A program made the position numbers and the translations under genes. Shown in pieces: positions 33,492 through 42,016 of a stretch of DNA of 64,000 bases. The notes below the pieces were generated by a model. That model saw only the letters and a program-made list of their open reading frames with translations. It ran no database searches and had not been told where the DNA came from. Positions within the stretch are counted from its first letter, which is position 1. Each line of letters opens with the position of its first letter. Where the stretch lies: contig NZ_JAHRCU010000003.1 of the NCBI RefSeq assembly GCF_019083995.1, positions 296,589 through 360,588 of the forward strand, in the 5' to 3' direction. The stretch is from Roseococcus sp. SDR. GTDB lineage: Bacteria > Pseudomonadota > Alphaproteobacteria > Acetobacterales > Acetobacteraceae.

Positions 33492-34265
33492 GTGGGGCTC
33501 TGCATCGAGGTACGTGACGGGGGTAAGACCTATGCCTCCGCGCGCGGCCCGGTCACCGCCCTCGCCCATGTCGGGCTCGAGGTGCGCGAGGGCGAGTTCC
33601 TCTCGCTGCTCGGGCCCTCGGGCTGCGGCAAGAGCACCCTGCTCCGCGCCATCGCGGGGCTGGATCCCCTCACTGCCGGCACCATCACGCTGCGCGGCGC
33701 GCCCATCACGCGCCCGCCCGAGCGCATGGGCATGGTGTTCCAGCGCGACGTGCTGCTCGATTGGCGCAGCATCCGCGACAATGTTCTGCTAGCTGCCGAG
33801 CTCCAGGGCCTGCCGCGCCACGCGCATGAAGCGCGCGCCATGGCGCTGCTGGAACGCTTCGGCCTGGGCGACTTCGCCGACCGCCACCCCTGGGAGCTCT
33901 CCGGCGGCATGCGCCAGCGTGCCGCCATTTGTCGCGCGCTGCTCTGCGAACCCGATATCCTGCTGATGGACGAGCCCTTCGGCGCGCTGGACGCGATGAC
34001 GCGCGACGACTTGAACCTCGAGCTCTCGCGCATCCAGCAGGATGGCGGGCGCACTGTGGTCTTCGTCACGCATTCAATCGCAGAAGCGGTCTATCTGTCC
34101 GACCGCGTGGCCGTCATGTCCACAGGGCCTGGGCGCGTGGTGGAAGTCTTCGACATCAACCTCCCCCGCCCTCGCCCGCTAGCGCTCCGCGAGACGCCGG
34201 AATTCGCGGTCCATGTGGCAGCCATCCGCGGGCTCTTCTCGCGGCTCGGCATCGTGAAGGACTGA
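33492..34265 (+). CDS. NitT/TauT-type ABC transporter ATP-binding protein
   Basis: A 257-residue ATPase starting at GTG 33492, six bases after the binding-protein stop. Walker A is LLGPSGCGKSTLL (about 40-52), the Q-loop region MVFQRDVLLDW, signature WELSGGMRQRAAICRAL, Walker B ILLMDEPFGALD and the switch His in VFVTHSIAEA. All catalytic motifs are intact. It energises the adjacent permease. Confidence 0.95.
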   Translation: MGLCIEVRDGGKTYASARGPVTALAHVGLEVREGEFLSLLGPSGCGKSTLLRAIAGLDPLTAGTITLRGAPITRPPERMGMVFQRDVLLDWRSIRDNVLLAAELQGLPRHAHEARAMALLERFGLGDFADRHPWELSGGMRQRAAICRALLCEPDILLMDEPFGALDAMTRDDLNLELSRIQQDGGRTVVFVTHSIAEAVYLSDRVAVMSTGPGRVVEVFDINLPRPRPLALRETPEFAVHVAAIRGLFSRLGIVKD

Positions 34266-34268
34266 GCG

Positions 34269-35057
34269 ATGGCTAGCAGTTCGCGTGCGCAGGGCATCGC
34301 CGGCACTCTCGCCGTCCTCGTTGGGCTGATCCTCATCTGGGAGGCGGCCGTGTTATTCTTCGCACCTCCCCCTATCCTGCTGCCGGCGCCGAGTGCGATC
34401 CTGGCCGAGCTCTGGTCCTCGCCCCGCTACTTCCTGCGCCATGCGGGCTTCACGCTATGGACGACGCTCGCGGGTTTCGGCCTCTCGGTCGTGCTGGGCG
34501 TTGCGCTCGCGGTGGCAATGGTCGCATCCCGCTGGGCCGACCGCGTGATCACCACAATCCTGGTCGTGATGAACTCGCTGCCCAAGGTGGCGCTGGCACC
34601 GCTTTTCGTCATCTGGATGGGCACAGGGGCCGAGCCCAAGATCGCCATCGCGGTGATGCTCGCCATTTTCTCCATCGTGGCCGATGTGGCGCTCGGCCTC
34701 CGCTCCGTGGACCCCGATGCACTGGCGCTGGCGCGCGTCCATCGCGCCACGGCATGGCGCATCCTCTGGAAGGTTCGCTTCCCCAACGCGCTGCCGGCAC
34801 TCTTCGTTGGCATGAAGGTCGCGATCAGTTTCGCGCTTGTCGGAGCCATCGTGGGTGAGTTCGTCGGTGGCTCGGCCGGGCTCGGCCATGTGATTCTCAT
34901 CGCTCAAGGACAGTTCGACACCGTCCGCGTCTTTGCCGCACTCTTCGTTCTGGGCGTCATCGGCACCTTGCTATTCTATCTGGTCGAAGCAACGGAGCGC
35001 TTGGCGCTACCCTGGCACGTCTCGCAACGCAACCAGCACGGCGTCTTGGCACGTTGA
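34269..35057 (+). CDS. NitT/TauT-type ABC transporter permease
   Basis: A 262-residue inner-membrane permease of the BPD_transp_1 family with about six helices (first near residues 12-32). The ABC-interaction EAA loop is ALALARVHRATAWRILWKVRFPNALPALFVGMKV (about 153-186), followed by SFALVGAIVGEFVGGSAGLG. It starts three bases after the ATPase stop and completes the importer. The operon seems to end here; a long non-coding stretch follows. Confidence 0.95.
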   Translation: MASSSRAQGIAGTLAVLVGLILIWEAAVLFFAPPPILLPAPSAILAELWSSPRYFLRHAGFTLWTTLAGFGLSVVLGVALAVAMVASRWADRVITTILVVMNSLPKVALAPLFVIWMGTGAEPKIAIAVMLAIFSIVADVALGLRSVDPDALALARVHRATAWRILWKVRFPNALPALFVGMKVAISFALVGAIVGEFVGGSAGLGHVILIAQGQFDTVRVFAALFVLGVIGTLLFYLVEATERLALPWHVSQRNQHGVLAR

Positions 35058-36048
35058 GGGCATGGTCTCGCAGCCTGCAGCAGGAGTGACCCAGGTACGG
35101 CAAATTGCCTGAGACCACGTCTGACTGTCGAAGTTGACAAGGCCTTTTGAAATCAGGGTGGCTAACGCCTCCCCGCATCCCGTTCCATGCGGCTCGGCAG
35201 CACACGCGACTGCAAAGCAAGCGATAGAATTACTGAGGCGCGTGCTGGTGGCGACGCGGACTCCATCCCCACGGCAGAGCTTGAGTGTCCGTCACCAAGC
35301 TGATGAATAGCGCAGCGATTGTCTGCGGCCGCCTTGTCGCGGCAACTCCAACGGCGCGAAGGTGCGCGCGGACCCACGTGCTGCCTCGCTTGCTCGCGGC
35401 GATTGCCGGTCGCCAGGGCGGCGCGTTGGAGGACATCGTCGGCGGACGCAGCTCTGTCCACGATCCGCACCTGTGCGGACCAAGACGATCGACTTCGGAC
35501 GGGTGATGGATTGGGCGAGGATGCCGCGGTCATTTCTAGAGCTTGGCTGGGGTTCACCGCTTTCCGATCCGAACCGGCCCGAGCAGCTCCACTGCGGTTC
35601 AACGGGCCTGCAGCGCAAGGCCCTGGCCAACGCATATCGGCGAATTGGGCAGGCCCCTGGCGCTGCCTCGAGGCAGATTCAGCTAACGATAGAACGGATC
35701 GGGCTTTGGCAGCATCTGAACCCAAACAGCCCAAGGTAGAGGCCAAGCGAACGCCTTTCACGGCGAGCGCGGTGCGAATGCTTGCGTCTTGACGATCCGT
35801 CGCCATCAGCCATCCCGCCGGGGGGCTCAGCAGATCCGCGGGTTTGCCTGGGTGGGCGCTGAGCCTCCGTCGATGGCAGACCTTTCGCGATGGTAGGTCG
35901 GCGGCGGCGGCGCGCAGGTAGCCACCCAGGATGCGCACTATCGAACGCCCCGCTTGCGCCGAACGATGCCAGCAGGCCCCACAGGCAGCGTATCGACGCC
36001 AACAGCCGAATCCTGCACCGTTCAGTTTCATAGCTCGCGGGGATAACC
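35058..36048. other. Long intergenic region, no supported gene
   Basis: About 990 bases with open frames on both strands (for example 35162-36031 minus) that show no recognisable domain and low-complexity, Arg/Ser-rich content. It separates the ABC importer from the enoyl-CoA hydratase/amidase pair and may be decayed DNA. TGGTCTC at 35063 and GAGACCA at 35111 form a loose inverted repeat after the permease stop. Confidence 0.5.
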
Positions 36049-36768
36049 GTGGAAACTGCGAATCTTGTCCTCATCGAGGCGGACGGAACCGCCGCCACCC
36101 TCTGGCTCAACCGTGCGGAGCGCGCCAATGCGCTGGGCCCGGACCTGGTCGAGGCGCTGGATGCTGCGATCGAGACGGCGCTCGCGGCCGGCGCGCGGCT
36201 GCTGATCCTGCGCGGCAAGGGACGGCATTTCTGTACCGGCTTCGACCTCGGCGACCTCGAGGCCTGCACCGATGGCGACCTCGCCCTGCGCATCCTCCGC
36301 ATCGAGATCCTACTGCAGAAGATCCACGCCCTGCCGGTGACGACGGTAGCGATCGCGCAGGGGCGGGTCTTAGGCGCGGGGGCGGATCTCTTCGCCGCCT
36401 GCGACCACCGCTTGGCCATGGATGGCGCCAGCTTTGCGTTCCCCGGCCCTGCCTTTGGCCTGATCCTCGGCACCGGCCGCCTGGCGGGCTTGGTGGGCGA
36501 CGGCGCGGCGCGGCGCCTGCTGCTCGCGGGTGAGCCGGTGAATGCGGCGGCGGCGGTGGCGCTCGGCCTTGCAACCGGCAGGGGCGACGACATCGCGGCC
36601 GCGACTGCGGCAGCCACGCGGCTCGACGCGGAAACGGTCGCCGCACTGCACGCGCGCACGCGCCACGCCGATGATGCCGACGACCTTGCCGCGCTGGCGC
36701 GCTCGGTCGCGCGACCGGGCCTCAAGAAGCGCATCCAGGATTACCGCGCCAGGATGATGAAGGCATGA
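36049..36768 (+). CDS. Enoyl-CoA hydratase/isomerase family protein
   Basis: A 239-residue crotonase-fold protein starting at GTG 36049 after GGGG. The oxyanion segments are GKGRHFCTGFDLGDLE (about 57-72) and AQGRVLGAGADLFAACDHRLA. The two catalytic Glu positions of classical hydratases (GxxxE... and PEI) read GAGADL and GPAFGL, so both acids appear to be missing; hydrolase or other crotonase chemistry is more likely than hydration. The stop overlaps the next start (ATGA), linking it to the amidase gene. Confidence 0.88.
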   Translation: METANLVLIEADGTAATLWLNRAERANALGPDLVEALDAAIETALAAGARLLILRGKGRHFCTGFDLGDLEACTDGDLALRILRIEILLQKIHALPVTTVAIAQGRVLGAGADLFAACDHRLAMDGASFAFPGPAFGLILGTGRLAGLVGDGAARRLLLAGEPVNAAAAVALGLATGRGDDIAAATAAATRLDAETVAALHARTRHADDADDLAALARSVARPGLKKRIQDYRARMMKA

Positions 36769-38024
36769 CCCTCGCCGAGGCCGTCGCGGCGCAGACCCCG
36801 CTCGTGCAACGCCTCCTGGACGGCGTCGCCACCATCGGCGCAGACCCGCCGGGAATAACGCGCGACGCCTATGGCAGGGGCGAGAACCAGGCCCATGCCC
36901 TGATCGCCGAGGCCGGCGCGGCGCTGGGCCTCACCGCCAGCACCGATGCCGGCGCCAACCTCAGCCTGCGCTGGGCGGCACCCCAGCCAGAGGCCGCGCC
37001 AGTGCTGATCGGCTCGCACCTCGACAGCATCGTGCAGGGCGGCAATTTCGATGGCGCGGCGGGCGTCGTCGCGGGCATCGGCGCCGTCGCGGTGCTCAAG
37101 GCAGCCGGCGTCCAACCGAAGCGCGACATCGAGGTGCTGGCGTTGCGCTGCGAGGAGGCGGTCTGGTTCGGCCTCGGGCTCATCGGCAGCCGCTGCATAC
37201 TGGCGCGCCTGCCGCCTGGCGCGCTGGACCTGCCGCATGCCCGCACCGGCCGCACGCTGGCCCAGAGCATCGCCGATTGCGGCGGTGACCCCGCGCGGCT
37301 GCGCGAAGCGACACCGCTGCGTGCCCCGCGCGCCATCGGCGCCTATCTCGAGATTCATATCGAGCAAGCGCCGCAGCTGATCGAGGCGCGCGCGCCGCTG
37401 GCCGTCTGCCTCGCCAATCCCGGCAATGTCCGCCATCCGTTCATCCGCGTCACAGGCGAGGACGCGCATACCGGCCTACCGCATCGCTTCCGCAGGGACG
37501 CCGCGCTAGCCGGCGCCGATCTCTCGCTCGCGCTGGAGCGGCTCTGGCTGGAGGAGGAGGCGGAGGGCCGCCCCATGGCCGTCACCATCGGCCGCTTACA
37601 TACGCCCGCCGCGCGCCATAGCCTCACCGCCGTCTCGGGCGAGTTCGAGCTGAGCCTCGATCTGCGCGCCTACAGCCCCACGCATCTGGCGGCGCTGGAG
37701 GCGAGGCTGCAGACCATCACGAGCGAGGTCGCGGTGCGCCGCAACGTCACCATCGCTCTGGGCGAGCGCAGCACCGCAGCGCCCGGCCCCATGGACCCGG
37801 CCCTGATCGAAGGTCTCTCAGCCGCAGCACGACGCTGCGGCATCGCGGCCCCGCACCTGAATAGCCCAGGCAGCCATGACGCGAACAACTTTGCCGCGTC
37901 CGGCGTGCCGACGGGCATGCTGCTCATCCGCAACCAGAATGGCAGCCACAATCCGCATGAGGCAATGGACACGCCGGATTTGATGGCGGCCATTCATGTC
38001 CTCGCGGAGTGGCTCGCGAACTGA
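36765..38024 (+). CDS. hyuC: M20-family amidase, hydantoinase/carbamoylase type (Zn-dependent)
   Basis: A 419-residue metallo-amidase. Metal ligands are visible in GSHLDSIVQGGNFDGAAGVVAG (about 84-105), RCEEAVWFGL, and EIHIEQAPQLIEA; the lid/dimerisation segment contains GEDAHTGLPHRFRRDAALAGA, and a late His is in NQNGSHNPHEAMD. The family cleaves N-carbamoyl amino acids, ureidoglycolate or allantoate. Hydantoin ring opening yields N-carbamoyl amino acids, so this enzyme fits downstream of the hyuA-hyuB/ABC operon, even though a non-coding gap intervenes. Confidence 0.9.
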   Translation: MTLAEAVAAQTPLVQRLLDGVATIGADPPGITRDAYGRGENQAHALIAEAGAALGLTASTDAGANLSLRWAAPQPEAAPVLIGSHLDSIVQGGNFDGAAGVVAGIGAVAVLKAAGVQPKRDIEVLALRCEEAVWFGLGLIGSRCILARLPPGALDLPHARTGRTLAQSIADCGGDPARLREATPLRAPRAIGAYLEIHIEQAPQLIEARAPLAVCLANPGNVRHPFIRVTGEDAHTGLPHRFRRDAALAGADLSLALERLWLEEEAEGRPMAVTIGRLHTPAARHSLTAVSGEFELSLDLRAYSPTHLAALEARLQTITSEVAVRRNVTIALGERSTAAPGPMDPALIEGLSAAARRCGIAAPHLNSPGSHDANNFAASGVPTGMLLIRNQNGSHNPHEAMDTPDLMAAIHVLAEWLAN

Positions 38025-39115
38025 CCGCAGGCATCGGGGGCGATAGCGTTGCGCGCGGGGAGACGGGTCTTCTCCACGCCGACGCTAACCGCGCCCCCCG
38101 AGGAGGCGCTCCTCGCATGGCCGGACCATCACGGATACCAAGATCGAAGAGACAATGACCTGCGCAATAGCTGCCGCAAGCGGCGCGATTCGGCGCACCT
38201 GCCGGCCCAGGCCGGGCACTGTGCCACGCCGATGCCCGAGAGCGAGCGCCTGTTCGCAGCGACTTCCCGTATCTCTCACGTGCGCCGGATCTAGCTGCAA
38301 CTGAAGCGCGGCGGCCGCGACTGGGCACTTTGCTCAGTTGCGTGGCGGCGGTCGTCAGAAGGCAGCGAGGGGCCGCGCCAGATCGGTGAAGCGAGGGAGA
38401 CGCGTCTGCGCGCACGCGGCAGGACATTCGCATGGATGTTAGTCACCCATCGACAACCCCACTGAAGTTGCCCTGCTTCCATGGACGGTTTGCGGGTAGG
38501 GCCCCCTGAATCCCGGCATTTCAGACACCTTCTTCTCAAGCCTCGGGGTGTCCACGACACTGGGTCAACTTCAACCAACGCACCTCGCCAGGCCGGTCTC
38601 GATCAGCCGCATCAGAATCTGTGCGGCCGCACTGCGTTCGAAGCGCGTAAGGCGAGCCAGATCCGTCAAGCTGGCGCCCGGATTGCCCTTGACCAGACGC
38701 AGGACTCGAAGCTCCCGGACCTTCCAGGCAGGTTGCTGCACGAGCAGGCGATCGACGGGGCCGATGCCCTCATCGGCAATAGTGGCGAGGGGCTAAGTAA
38801 GGCTCTGCTTCAGTATCCGGAGGCTGGCAACATGAGGGAGGCCAGAGTGTCTTCGCCTATTGCCTAGTGCAACCATCGAACCAGGTTGCCGGGGTCACCG
38901 CACGCGACGGTGTCGAGCAACCACGCCCCACAATGCTCCAGCGTGCGCCATCGTGCCGAGGATTCAGCATCACATCGTGCGATGCTCCGGCCCCACCGTT
39001 CCGGCGTAGCGAAGCGAGGGACTCTGTCGCATAGTGAGAGGAAGGCGCAGCCCGGGAACATACCTGGATCATCAGCGCAACGGAGGAAGCACATGTCGGC
39101 TCGTCGCCTGCGACG
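38025..39115. other. Decayed intergenic region
   Basis: About 1.1 kb between the amidase and an MFS gene. The only recognisable content is a MarR-type fragment on the minus strand (38571-38792, listed separately). Around 38480-38570 the minus strand reads TGTCGTGGACACC and a short MPGFRGPYPQ frame that resembles the end of an insertion sequence, but this cannot be confirmed. No intact gene is seen. Confidence 0.5.
38571..38792 (-). pseudogene. MarR-family regulator fragment
   Basis: The minus-strand frame between TAG (38793-38795) and TGA (38571-38573) encodes about 73 residues, including PAWKVRELRVLRLVKGNPGA and SLTDLARLTRFERSAAAQIL followed by MRLIETGLARCVG. This is the winged helix-turn-helix core of a MarR regulator. 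It lacks a start codon, the N-terminal dimer helix and everything after the recognition helix and wing start, so it is a remnant. Identification rests on pattern matching alone. Confidence 0.5.
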
Positions 39116-40387
39116 ATGAACGCGCCTGCGCCCGAACCAGGCCCTGCGCCGCACAGGCTCTCCCCTGCCAGCACATCGCCCTTCAGCCAGCGCAGCTTCC
39201 GCTTCCAATGGCCGTCCGACCTCGCCGTGTCCTGGGCCTTCGAGATGGAGACGCTGCTGCTGGCCTGGTTCGTCCTGGTCGAAACGGGTTCGGTCATCTG
39301 GCTCACCGGCTTCGGGGCGCTGCAGTTCGTCGGCACGCTGATCTCACCGCTCTATGGCGTGGCAGGCGACCGGCTCGGTCAGCGGCGTGTGCTTTCCGCC
39401 ATGCGAGCGGCCTATGTGGCGCAGGCGTGCTGCATCGCCGCCCTCGCGCTCACGGGCCAACTCAGCGTGGTGGCGGTGTTCATCATCGCCTTCGGCATGG
39501 GACTGGTACGACCATCCGATATCGGTGTGCGCAACGCGCTGATCGCGGCCACCATGCCCGCGCCGCTGCTGGCCAAGGCCATCGGGATCGAGCGCGTCAG
39601 CATGGATGCCGCGCGTGTCGTCGGTGCGTTGACCGGCGCCGGGATCGTCGCGATGCTGGGAATGGGCCAGGCCTATGTGGTGGTGGCGCTCCTCTACCTC
39701 GTCAGCCTCGCACTGACCTTCGGCATCCGCGAGCCCTCCAGCGAAGCCAGCGCCATCGCGCCCGCCTCGCTACTCGCCATCTGGCAGGAACTGGGAGCGG
39801 GCATCGCCTATGCGCGCCGCACGCCCGCGCTCATGGCGGCGCTCTTCCTCGCCTGCCTTGCCAACTTCGCCGCCTATCCGCTCACGGGCGGCCTGCTGCC
39901 ACATGTGGCGCGCGAGGTGTACCGCGTTGACCAGGCAGGCCTCGGCACCCTCTTCGCTTGCTTTTCCGGCGGCGCAGTGCTGGGCTCGCTTCTCGTCAGC
40001 CTGCGCGGCGTCGGCCCCCAGCCGGCCCGGGTGATGCTCGCCTCCGCCGCGCTCTGGTTTGGCTTCCTGCTGGTCTTCGCGCGGGTGGATAATGTCGCGA
40101 TCGGCATGGCGCTGCTCATGGTCACGGGCTTCCTGCAAAGCCTGTGCATGGTGCCGATGTCGGTGCTCCTGCTGCGAATTACCGCCACCGCCTTTCGCGG
40201 ACGGATTATGGGCCTGCGCATGCTCGCTATCTACGGGCTGCCGGTGGGGCTGCTGCTGACGGGGTTCGGCATCGCCCATCTCGGCTTCGCCGCAACCGCG
40301 ACGATTTTCGCCGGCTTCGGCCTGCTGGCGACGCTGGCCATCGCCTGGCACTGGCGCACGGCCCTCTGGCGGATGCCAGCGGCGTAA
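39116..40387 (+). CDS. MFS transporter
   Basis: A 423-residue, about 12-helix major facilitator. Residues 1-30 are a Pro-rich cytoplasmic leader. The loop 2-3 motif reads GVAGDRLGQRRVL (about 83-95), a form of the MFS motif A. It resembles MFS_3/EntS-like exporters. It is convergent with the HlyD gene, six bases away, and could be part of an export locus. The substrate is unknown. Confidence 0.85.
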   Translation: MNAPAPEPGPAPHRLSPASTSPFSQRSFRFQWPSDLAVSWAFEMETLLLAWFVLVETGSVIWLTGFGALQFVGTLISPLYGVAGDRLGQRRVLSAMRAAYVAQACCIAALALTGQLSVVAVFIIAFGMGLVRPSDIGVRNALIAATMPAPLLAKAIGIERVSMDAARVVGALTGAGIVAMLGMGQAYVVVALLYLVSLALTFGIREPSSEASAIAPASLLAIWQELGAGIAYARRTPALMAALFLACLANFAAYPLTGGLLPHVAREVYRVDQAGLGTLFACFSGGAVLGSLLVSLRGVGPQPARVMLASAALWFGFLLVFARVDNVAIGMALLMVTGFLQSLCMVPMSVLLLRITATAFRGRIMGLRMLAIYGLPVGLLLTGFGIAHLGFAATATIFAGFGLLATLAIAWHWRTALWRMPAA

Positions 40388-40393
40388 GGCGCG

Positions 40394-41467
40394 CTATCGC
40401 ATTCCCTCCGCCGCGCTGCCGAGGATGAGGCCGCGCAGATAGCCGACGAGATCGGCGAATTCGCGCTGCCGCCCTGTGTCGATGGACACCGTCGCCGTGA
40501 TGCCCGCGCGCAGCGGCGGCTCATCCGCGCGGGGCAGCAGCCGGATGCGCACCGGCAGCCGCTGCACCACCTTCACCCAATTCCCCGAGGCATTCTGCGG
40601 CGGCAGGATGGCGAACTCCGCGCCGGTCGCGGGGCTGATGCTCTCCACCTCGCCCTCCCAGACCAAGCCGGGATAGAGATCTAGCGCCACCTGCACGCGC
40701 TGGCCGATGCCGACATGCGCCAGCGTCGTCTCTTTCAGATTGGCGTCCACCCAGGGGCGCCGGTCGGACACCAGCGCGAAGAGCGGGACGGCGGCGCGCA
40801 ACTGCTCACCGCGCTGCACCCGCATGTTCACCACCGTCCCGCCGACCGGCGCCTGGATCTGCGTTCGCGCCAGGTCCAGCGCCGCGCGGTCACGCTCCAC
40901 CATGCGTTCGCGCACATTGGGGTGGTCCTCCACCGGCAGCGCGGGATCGCCCTTCAGCGTGGTGAGTAGCCGCACCAGGCGCTGGCGCACCACATTGATC
41001 CGCTCGCGCGCCACATCCGCATCAGCCTGCGTCTCCTCCAGCCGCGTGGCCGGCGCAACGCCGCGCGCCGCAAGCTCCTGCTGGCGCCGCGCTTGGCGCT
41101 GCAGATAGTCAGCGCGCGCCTGCAACTCCCCCAGCTCGCTCAGCGTCTCGCGGTAGGTGGCACGCGCGACCTCGACCAGGGTGCGTGCCGCATCCAGCTC
41201 GGCCTCCGCCTTCTCGACGGCGAGGCGGAAGGGCTCGGCGTCGATGCGCAAAAGGACCATGCCGGCTTCTACGCGGGCATGGTCGCGCACCAGCACCTCC
41301 ACCACCCGCCCCGTCACCTCGGGCGCGATCTGCACGATATCGGCGCGGACATAGGCGTTCTCGGTGGTGACGTAACGCCCGCCTTGCCGCCAGATGAAGG
41401 CACCAGCCAGCACCGCCAGGGCCGGCAGGACCAGCAAGAGCAACGACCGCAGGTGCGGCGCGCTCAT
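40394..41467 (-). CDS. emrA: HlyD/EmrA-family efflux adaptor
   Basis: A 357-residue membrane-fusion protein. One N-terminal helix (residues 7-27) is followed by TTENAYVRADIVQIAPEVTGRV, the EmrA-type lipoyl half-motif, a coiled-coil hairpin (about 80-190, Ala/Glu/Arg-rich), the second half-motif IQAPVGGTVVNMRVQRGE, and beta-barrel GQRVQVALDLYPGLVWEG. It links an inner-membrane pump to an outer-membrane channel. The start overlaps the MarR stop (ATGA). The divergent EmrB-type gene at 42017 is its probable partner. Confidence 0.92.
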   Translation of the reverse strand: MSAPHLRSLLLLVLPALAVLAGAFIWRQGGRYVTTENAYVRADIVQIAPEVTGRVVEVLVRDHARVEAGMVLLRIDAEPFRLAVEKAEAELDAARTLVEVARATYRETLSELGELQARADYLQRQARRQQELAARGVAPATRLEETQADADVARERINVVRQRLVRLLTTLKGDPALPVEDHPNVRERMVERDRAALDLARTQIQAPVGGTVVNMRVQRGEQLRAAVPLFALVSDRRPWVDANLKETTLAHVGIGQRVQVALDLYPGLVWEGEVESISPATGAEFAILPPQNASGNWVKVVQRLPVRIRLLPRADEPPLRAGITATVSIDTGRQREFADLVGYLRGLILGSAAEGMR

Positions 41468-41925
41468 GCCCCTGCACCGCCGCGCGGGCCCATCGCCTGG
41501 AGCTGCTGCTTCACTCGCTCGATCATGGCAGTGAGCACTGCCCGCTCCTCCTCGCCGAGGCCGCCCATCATCTCATCCAGGAATTCGGTGGCGATGCGCC
41601 CCATCTCAGCCTGGATGCCATCGGCCTCCGCCGTCAGGTGCAGGCGGTTCACGCGGCGGTCGGTCATGTCGGGGCGGCGGACCAGCCAGCCGCGCCGCTC
41701 CAGCCGGTCCAGCATCCGCCCCGCGGCCGCGCGTTCCATCTCCAGCATCTCGGCGAGCTCGGTCTGGGTGATGCCGGGATAGCGGTGCAGCCGACTCAGA
41801 ACCTGCCATTGCGGGCGCGTCAGGCCGATCTGCCGGGCACGGCGGTCGAAGGCCGCGCGCATCATCCGGGCCACGTCGGTGATGAGATACCCGATATGCC
41901 GGCGATCTGCCTGGTCCGGCGGCAT
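41464..41925 (-). CDS. MarR-family transcriptional regulator
   Basis: A 153-residue regulator (ATG 41925, MPPDQADRRHIGY). The wHTH core reads LTRPQWQVLSRLHRYPGITQTELAEMLEMERAAAGRMLDRLERRGWLVRR and DMTDRRVNRLHLTAEADGI (wing). Like EmrR/MprA it heads an operon with an EmrA-type adaptor and lies opposite the pump gene, so substrate-induced derepression of both units is likely. The palindrome at 41962-41978 is its probable operator. Confidence 0.93.
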   Translation of the reverse strand: MPPDQADRRHIGYLITDVARMMRAAFDRRARQIGLTRPQWQVLSRLHRYPGITQTELAEMLEMERAAAGRMLDRLERRGWLVRRPDMTDRRVNRLHLTAEADGIQAEMGRIATEFLDEMMGGLGEEERAVLTAMIERVKQQLQAMGPRGGAGA

Positions 41926-41961
41926 GAAGAGCCTCGCCTTCCGATTGTTGTCGCGGCTATC

Positions 41962-41978
41962 ATTGTTCGGACAACCAT
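41962..41978. promoter_or_regulatory. Candidate MarR operator in the divergent efflux promoter
   Basis: ATTGTT-CGGAC-AACCAT is an inverted repeat with 5 of 6 arm positions matching and TTGT/ACAA cores. It lies midway between the MarR start (41925) and the EmrB-type start (42017), an AT-richer patch suited to overlapping promoters. Confidence 0.5.
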
Positions 41979-42016
41979 CGTCCGGCTTCAACCGAAAAAG
42001 AGGAGGCCCTGCCCGG

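Noticed and set aside
35162..36031. 289-codon minus-strand frame in the gap after the ABC permease
   Set aside because: Low-complexity Arg/Ser/Ala content with no recognisable fold; no start signal.
38480..38570. IS3-like insertion sequence end
   Set aside because: Only a short resemblance (TGTCGTGGACACC and a short frame); no transposase or second end could be found.
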